Below are positions 20,841-24,170 of a stretch of DNA of 24,170 bases, piece after piece. Below the pieces are notes generated by a model, which worked only from the letters and a program-made list of their open reading frames with translations, was not told where the DNA came from and did not search any database. Origin of the DNA: a virus; the IMG/VR virus record IMGVR_UViG_3300027782_003934, positions 1-24,170 of that record; one strand, given 5' to 3'. Each line of letters starts with the position of its first letter. The first letter of the stretch is position 1. Position numbers and translations under genes: made by a program.

Positions 20841-21539
20841 TTATCGCAGTGAGTAATACTCTTCCACTTTAGTCAACCAGGCATCTTGCCACTTGTTGAA
20901 ATCTTTGGGTTCTAGCGTAAACTGTTGATATTCAAAAGCACGACTGCACATAAAGATAACACCTTTCTTGATGTCTGTGCCGTAGACTTCATTATGTGCT
21001 AATATATATGCCATTAGCTGTAGATAGTAATCTTCTACCCACTCTGCTTTCTTAGGCTTGTTAGTCTGTTTGTGATCCATTACTGCGGGTTCACCATCAT
21101 GCACACCTACAAGATCAGTGGTACCTGAGAACAGACCTGGAAAGTATAGACTCTGCTCCATGGCCCATACTTCGCTGACTTTGCTGAGTCCATTCTCGAT
21201 GATAACATCGGCCATTTTATTAGCCTGAACATGCACAGGTGCATTGCCGGGCTGTCGCTGTTCACCAACAACAAATCGTTCTAGGTTGGCATGCATGGCT
21301 GTGCCTACTCCAGCCGCCTCTGTAGTGATCTGTTGTGCTTTGGCATGTCCGATCCTATCTCGCCATTCGTTTAAGTGTGTCATATCCTTGGTAGCTGAAA
21401 GGATAGTAGTAACACTCGGCAGGCTTTCACCGTCGGGTGTTAGATACACACGTTTGCGTGTAACAGGATCGTTGATCTGTTTGCAGTTTTTATATTGGAT
21501 CCGTTCGATGAACGGTGGAGGAGTAAAAGTTGTAGTCAT
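20841..21539 (-). CDS. PD-(D/E)XK nuclease (RecB-like)
   Basis: The 232-residue protein contains GVGTAMHANLERF (His83), SGTTDLVGV (Asp142), AVMDHKQT with Asp155 and Lys157, and YYLQLMAY (Gln174). This is the full active site of RecB/Cas4-like nucleases. Such single-domain enzymes occur in T4-like phages of aquatic bacteria and probably degrade or process DNA ends in replication or recombination. Its promoter (21547-21575) places the predicted transcript start one base before the ATG, so the mRNA may lack a leader, though AGG lies just ahead of the ATG. Confidence 0.85.
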   Translation of the reverse strand: MTTTFTPPPFIERIQYKNCKQINDPVTRKRVYLTPDGESLPSVTTILSATKDMTHLNEWRDRIGHAKAQQITTEAAGVGTAMHANLERFVVGEQRQPGNAPVHVQANKMADVIIENGLSKVSEVWAMEQSLYFPGLFSGTTDLVGVHDGEPAVMDHKQTNKPKKAEWVEDYYLQLMAYILAHNEVYGTDIKKGVIFMCSRAFEYQQFTLEPKDFNKWQDAWLTKVEEYYSLR

Positions 21540-21575
21540 CCTGTATATATTACAGGTTTTTAATCAAGTTGTCAA
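21540..21575 (-). promoter_or_regulatory. sigma-70 promoter with CCTGTA/TACAGG palindrome
   Basis: The -35 is TTGACA (21570-21575), the -10 is TAATAT (21547-21552) and the spacer is 17 bp. A palindrome CCTGTA-N5-TACAGG (21540-21556) spans the -10 and start site. It resembles a LexA box (CTGT-N8-ACAG) but has N7. Confidence 0.7.
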
Positions 21576-21940
21576 GCCTGAGCGGCTAATTGTTGGGGAG
21601 CCGCAGATGCTGCTATTTGATCCACTTGGTCTTGACTGGTCTGACCCTGTTTGACTGGGGTTTGAGTATCTTTGTCAGTGCCTGGCACATTTAGTTCGAT
21701 GCCGTCGGCGTTGAAATTCTTTACCAAACTTTGAACAATTGGGCTGGAATCATAGATGCTTTTAAAAGTTTCATAGTCGGCACCCATTTCGAATCCGCTG
21801 CGATCTGCAATCTGCTGTAGGCTCTTCCAATTTAACTTGGCGGCTTGTTTTTTAGAAGCTGACCTTCCTACAAAGTTTTTAAGTATGATCACAAACTTGT
21901 CGAGATCAACATCAGTGTCTGCGAATTCAAAAAATCTCAT
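21572..21940 (-). CDS. Small phage protein, candidate internal head or neck-region protein
   Basis: The 122-residue protein begins MRFFEFADTDVDLDKF and has a helical middle (KQAAKLNWKSLQQIADRSG). A segment DYETFKSIYDSSPIVQSLVK and a Gln/Ala-rich disordered C-terminus follow. The opening Met-Arg-hydrophobic-acidic pattern is shared with the next two genes upstream. The start overlaps the stop of the repeat protein (ATGA). I do not recognise a function. The promoter of the nuclease gene overlaps its last codons. Confidence 0.65.
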   Translation of the reverse strand: MRFFEFADTDVDLDKFVIILKNFVGRSASKKQAAKLNWKSLQQIADRSGFEMGADYETFKSIYDSSPIVQSLVKNFNADGIELNVPGTDKDTQTPVKQGQTSQDQVDQIAASAAPQQLAAQA

Positions 21941-22365
21941 TTTATCTGTGCCAGTTGTTGTTGTAGCTGTTGCAGTTCTTGTTGCTTGGCTTTGATTTGA
22001 TCCTGCACTTCTTTTTTAGCAGCAGCCACCTGTTGAGCTTGTGCGGCCGGATCTACTTCACCGCCTAGGCCTCCGGCCTGAGCTGCTTGCCCGACCGCTT
22101 TGACTCCCTGTCCTACTGCCTTGGCACCTTGTGATGCTACATTGCTCACAGTTTTTGCACCTTGTGATGCCACATTCCCTAACGCTTTTGCACCCTGTGA
22201 AACCGCGTTGCCGACACCTTTGGCAAGAGCAGTACCACCTCTCATTGCGGCACCACCTAATGCAGCAGCGCCTCGTGCTACTCCGCCTGCTACTGCGCCC
22301 AACACCGGAAGAATTTCGTCTAACTGTTGTTGTTCTTTAGCAGAAGTAATTTCACTGAGTCGCAT
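21937..22365 (-). CDS. Ala/Gly-rich repeat protein, candidate internal head protein
   Basis: The 142-residue protein starts MRLSEITSAKEQQQLDE, then has an Ala/Gly-rich amphipathic region with an 11-residue repeat (consensus GNVASQGAKTV), and ends in a Gln-rich coiled coil (KEVQDQIKAKQQELQQLQQQ). The low-complexity helical nature fits a scaffold, tape or DNA-associated head protein. Leu-Asp-Glu at 15-17 would fit a T4-type prohead protease site ((L/I)xE). The ATG overlaps the stop of the 585-residue gene. No family is recognised. Confidence 0.65.
   Translation of the reverse strand: MRLSEITSAKEQQQLDEILPVLGAVAGGVARGAAALGGAAMRGGTALAKGVGNAVSQGAKALGNVASQGAKTVSNVASQGAKAVGQGVKAVGQAAQAGGLGGEVDPAAQAQQVAAAKKEVQDQIKAKQQELQQLQQQLAQIK
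22121..22219 (-). repeat. Three 33-bp in-frame tandem repeats
   Basis: A 33-bp unit with the core GCACC-TTGTGATGC (plus strand) recurs at exact 33-base spacing at about 22121, 22154 and 22187, and a decayed copy follows. It encodes the 11-residue repeat of the Ala/Gly-rich protein. Third-position differences show the copies are diverged, not freshly duplicated. Confidence 0.8.
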
Positions 22366-24122
22366 TAGCCTGCCAACACTTTGAGTAGGCTGCTGCTGCG
22401 GTTGATGCTTTCGCGCTGCTCACGACCTGCATCACCTAGTCCACCTGCTGCTGGTTCAGCTGCGGCAAACTCATCTTCGCCACCCATGTCGCCTATGTCG
22501 CCGTCCATGTTCATTGCGTCTGGCTCTGCTGGTCCCATTTCATCACCACCCATTGCAGCTGGATCACTACCTAGCATTTCTGCACCTTGTTCTTCGCCGG
22601 TTAGTTGGCGAACACCAGTGGCCATTGTTTCACGTGTGGATTTTAAATTTTCCAGTGCTTGTTGGATCGCAGGAGCCACTGAGCTAATAAATGCTTTGGC
22701 TTGTTCTTGTCCCATTTCATCACGGATTGAATCACCTAACTGTAGCAGTGTATCATTCTCCATGCTTGATAATTCTTCAATCCAACGGCTGACTCTGTCA
22801 ACCATGGTCTTTGCTGTAACGATAGCGGAAGCCTGTTGTACTTCGCCTTCTTGTAATCTTGTCATAATATCTCCTGTATTGACTGATTCTGTATTAACTG
22901 ATTCTTTCATATTGGCTTCAATCCATTGCATAACGTCATATAGATCGTTGACCAATTGATTTGGTCTAACTGGATCGCCTTGACCAAGTTCGGCCATTTT
23001 AGATTGTTTTCTAATATCTGCTAAAAGATTGATCGCATCTCTAGCATTATTAATATATGCTTCGTTGGTATTCATATCTTCCTTTTGATTAATGCTTTCA
23101 GTGGGGTTCTCGCCAGTAATAGAAACGGTCCATTTCTTGCCTGTGGACTCGCTCTTTTTAGCTGCCCAATCTTTGAGTTGGTAATAGTGCTTTCTTTCGG
23201 CTGAGTCGTCAGCATACTGGCCACGACCTTTGAATACTTTCCACTGCTTGCCGTTGATACTAACAGCAAAGTTGTTTGGTGGCTCTGTGTTGCCTTCATC
23301 CCAATCTTCTGGATCTCTTTCTCGTTCCATTGTAACATCTTCGCCTACATCGTGTTCATGTCTTTGTAGCCACTTGTACTCGCTGATAAAGTCGCTAGGA
23401 AAGTCTTCATCGTAGCTGAAATAATATCGAGCAGCTTTTGCGCCATCTCGTTGTTTCATTATTGAAAAACCAGCATTTAAAATGTCATCTTCTGAATCTA
23501 GGTCTGGGTTAGATTTATATAATTCTTGTGCCATACTCATTCTAGATGATTCGTCTTCAGTTTCTATGCTTTCGTAGTCTTCGTCGCTGCCAAAGCCTGC
23601 TGAGGCTAGTGCGTAATTGTCGTCAGTTTCACCACCTTCATCATCATAAGTGCCGCCATGGAATCTGTCTGCTAGTTCTTCAGCATAACTTTCAATATCA
23701 TCTTCCGGAACTTCTCCGTCTAGAAAACGTAGGGCTTTATCAAATACAACTTTGTCATCGCCGCTGTCATCATCCATAGGAGCATATTCACTGTTCATCC
23801 ATTGATTAAACAATTCGTCTGGATCTGTCTCTGGGCCTTCTCGAACATCAGTGTCTACTATGTGCTCTTGACGATCCATTAGTTCTGCAACAATAGCATC
23901 GTGCATGAACTGTGCCTGCGTTAGGGTTTCGTTTTCGATAGTTTCATTGAATCCGCTGTCTTGGCGGGCTGTATGTATTTGGGTGCGTAGTTTGTTACGT
24001 GCATCCTCTAGCTTGGGAGTATCAAAACTCTCTAGGTCTAGCTTTGTTCCAAATGTCTTAGCCAACGACTCGTTGAGTCTTTTTGAAGATCTATTGTTTT
24101 TAAAAAGGTCGGTTGTTCTCAT
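22365..24122 (-). CDS. Large acidic phage protein, candidate head or core protein
   Basis: The 585-residue protein is very acidic. It begins MRTTDLFKNNRSSKRLNE, followed by a helical region, then an Asp/Glu-rich stretch (about 90-280). A small beta domain follows (about 280-345: NNFAVSINGKQWKVFKG, KKWTVSITGENPTE), then a helical domain (about 355-500) with ASAIVTAKTMVDRVSRWIEE and GDSIRDEMGQEQAKAF. The end is a Met/Gly/Asp/Ala-rich tail. The C-terminal helical domain occurs in T4-like phages of aquatic bacteria without known function. Leu-Asn-Glu at 16-18 fits a prohead protease site. A short duplication gives ESVNT twice. It is the first gene after a late-promoter element. Confidence 0.7.
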   Translation of the reverse strand: MRTTDLFKNNRSSKRLNESLAKTFGTKLDLESFDTPKLEDARNKLRTQIHTARQDSGFNETIENETLTQAQFMHDAIVAELMDRQEHIVDTDVREGPETDPDELFNQWMNSEYAPMDDDSGDDKVVFDKALRFLDGEVPEDDIESYAEELADRFHGGTYDDEGGETDDNYALASAGFGSDEDYESIETEDESSRMSMAQELYKSNPDLDSEDDILNAGFSIMKQRDGAKAARYYFSYDEDFPSDFISEYKWLQRHEHDVGEDVTMERERDPEDWDEGNTEPPNNFAVSINGKQWKVFKGRGQYADDSAERKHYYQLKDWAAKKSESTGKKWTVSITGENPTESINQKEDMNTNEAYINNARDAINLLADIRKQSKMAELGQGDPVRPNQLVNDLYDVMQWIEANMKESVNTESVNTGDIMTRLQEGEVQQASAIVTAKTMVDRVSRWIEELSSMENDTLLQLGDSIRDEMGQEQAKAFISSVAPAIQQALENLKSTRETMATGVRQLTGEEQGAEMLGSDPAAMGGDEMGPAEPDAMNMDGDIGDMGGEDEFAAAEPAAGGLGDAGREQRESINRSSSLLKVLAG

Positions 24123-24142
24123 TTTATGGGATCCAGATTGAT

Positions 24143-24152
24143 GTAGTATTTA
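24143..24152 (-). promoter_or_regulatory. Late-promoter-like element
   Basis: The minus strand reads AATAAATACTAC about 20 bases before the ATG of the 585-residue gene. It is the best match in the window to the extended TAAATACTAC form and fits a late structural transcript. Confidence 0.55.
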
Positions 24153-24170
24153 TTCAATTCACAACAAACG

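Noticed and set aside
21540-21556. True LexA/SOS box
   Set aside because: The spacing is CTGT-N7-ACAG; LexA needs N8. Kept only as a near match.
22121-22219. CRISPR-like or mobile repeat
   Set aside because: The 33-bp repeats have no spacers, stay in frame and encode an 11-residue protein repeat.
1-24170. Host chromosome fragment or integrated prophage
   Set aside because: No integrase, attachment repeat or host housekeeping cluster is visible, and the gene packing, late promoters and tail spike fit a lytic T4-like phage. The window alone cannot fully exclude a prophage.

Overview
The window looks like a piece of a large T4-like (myovirus-type) bacteriophage genome. Every supported gene lies on the minus strand, packed end to end with ATGA or TAATG overlaps. 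Several genes are preceded by T4-style late-promoter octamers (TATAAATA / TAAATACT). Gene content includes a tail spike, a metallopeptidase-domain structural protein, a cyanophage-type Sm-like protein, class Ia ribonucleotide reductase with glutaredoxin, nucleases and candidate internal head proteins. No terminase, portal or major capsid gene is present, so the phage assignment rests on this ensemble. The host is probably a betaproteobacterium: the cold-shock protein is of betaproteobacterial type, the tmRNA is split and permuted with a tag ending SRFALAA, and a PQQ precursor peptide is encoded. A PQQ-making methylotroph would fit; this is inference.

Layout, read in transcription order from high to low coordinates. 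(1) 24.2-20.8 kb: a 585-aa acidic protein, a repeat-rich 142-aa protein, a 122-aa protein and a PD-(D/E)XK nuclease. (2) 20.8-18.8 kb: beta-helix tail spike and a conserved small protein. (3) 18.7-14.6 kb: nrdA, nrdB, a 55-aa protein, glutaredoxin and the Sm-like protein. (4) 14.6-12.6 kb: a small protein, an M15-like peptidase protein, a DUF454 membrane protein and a cold-shock protein that runs directly into (5) a permuted two-piece tmRNA gene (12.6-12.25 kb) closed by a strong terminator. (6) 12.1-7.4 kb: a DUF4214-like glycine-rich protein, then a host-metabolism block: ahpC, ahpD, a 52-aa protein, a plcP-like phospholipase C gene, an agt-like glycosyltransferase, an acidic protein and a 23-residue pqqA. 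(7) 7.3-5.5 kb: SGNH hydrolase, sugar epimerase and a basic protein. (8) 5.5-3.1 kb: a structured non-coding segment, then a possible lysis and envelope module (SleB hydrolase, three-helix membrane protein, two lipoproteins, a secreted protein). (9) 3.1-0.07 kb: a membrane coiled-coil protein, an unknown protein, ribosomal protein bS21, a DEDDh exonuclease and a MazG-like pyrophosphohydrolase.

The most notable content is the metabolism block. The plcP-agt pair matches the bacterial pathway that swaps phospholipids for glycolipids under phosphate limitation. The ahpC-ahpD pair has all catalytic residues of the mycobacterial-type peroxidase system. pqqA is a ribosomal precursor of the PQQ cofactor with no other pqq gene nearby. 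Together with bS21, a cold-shock protein and a tmRNA, the phage appears to supply its host with translation, membrane-lipid, redox and cofactor functions. Several promoters carry palindromes suggesting dedicated regulators, and two nuclease genes appear to be transcribed from their start codons (leaderless).
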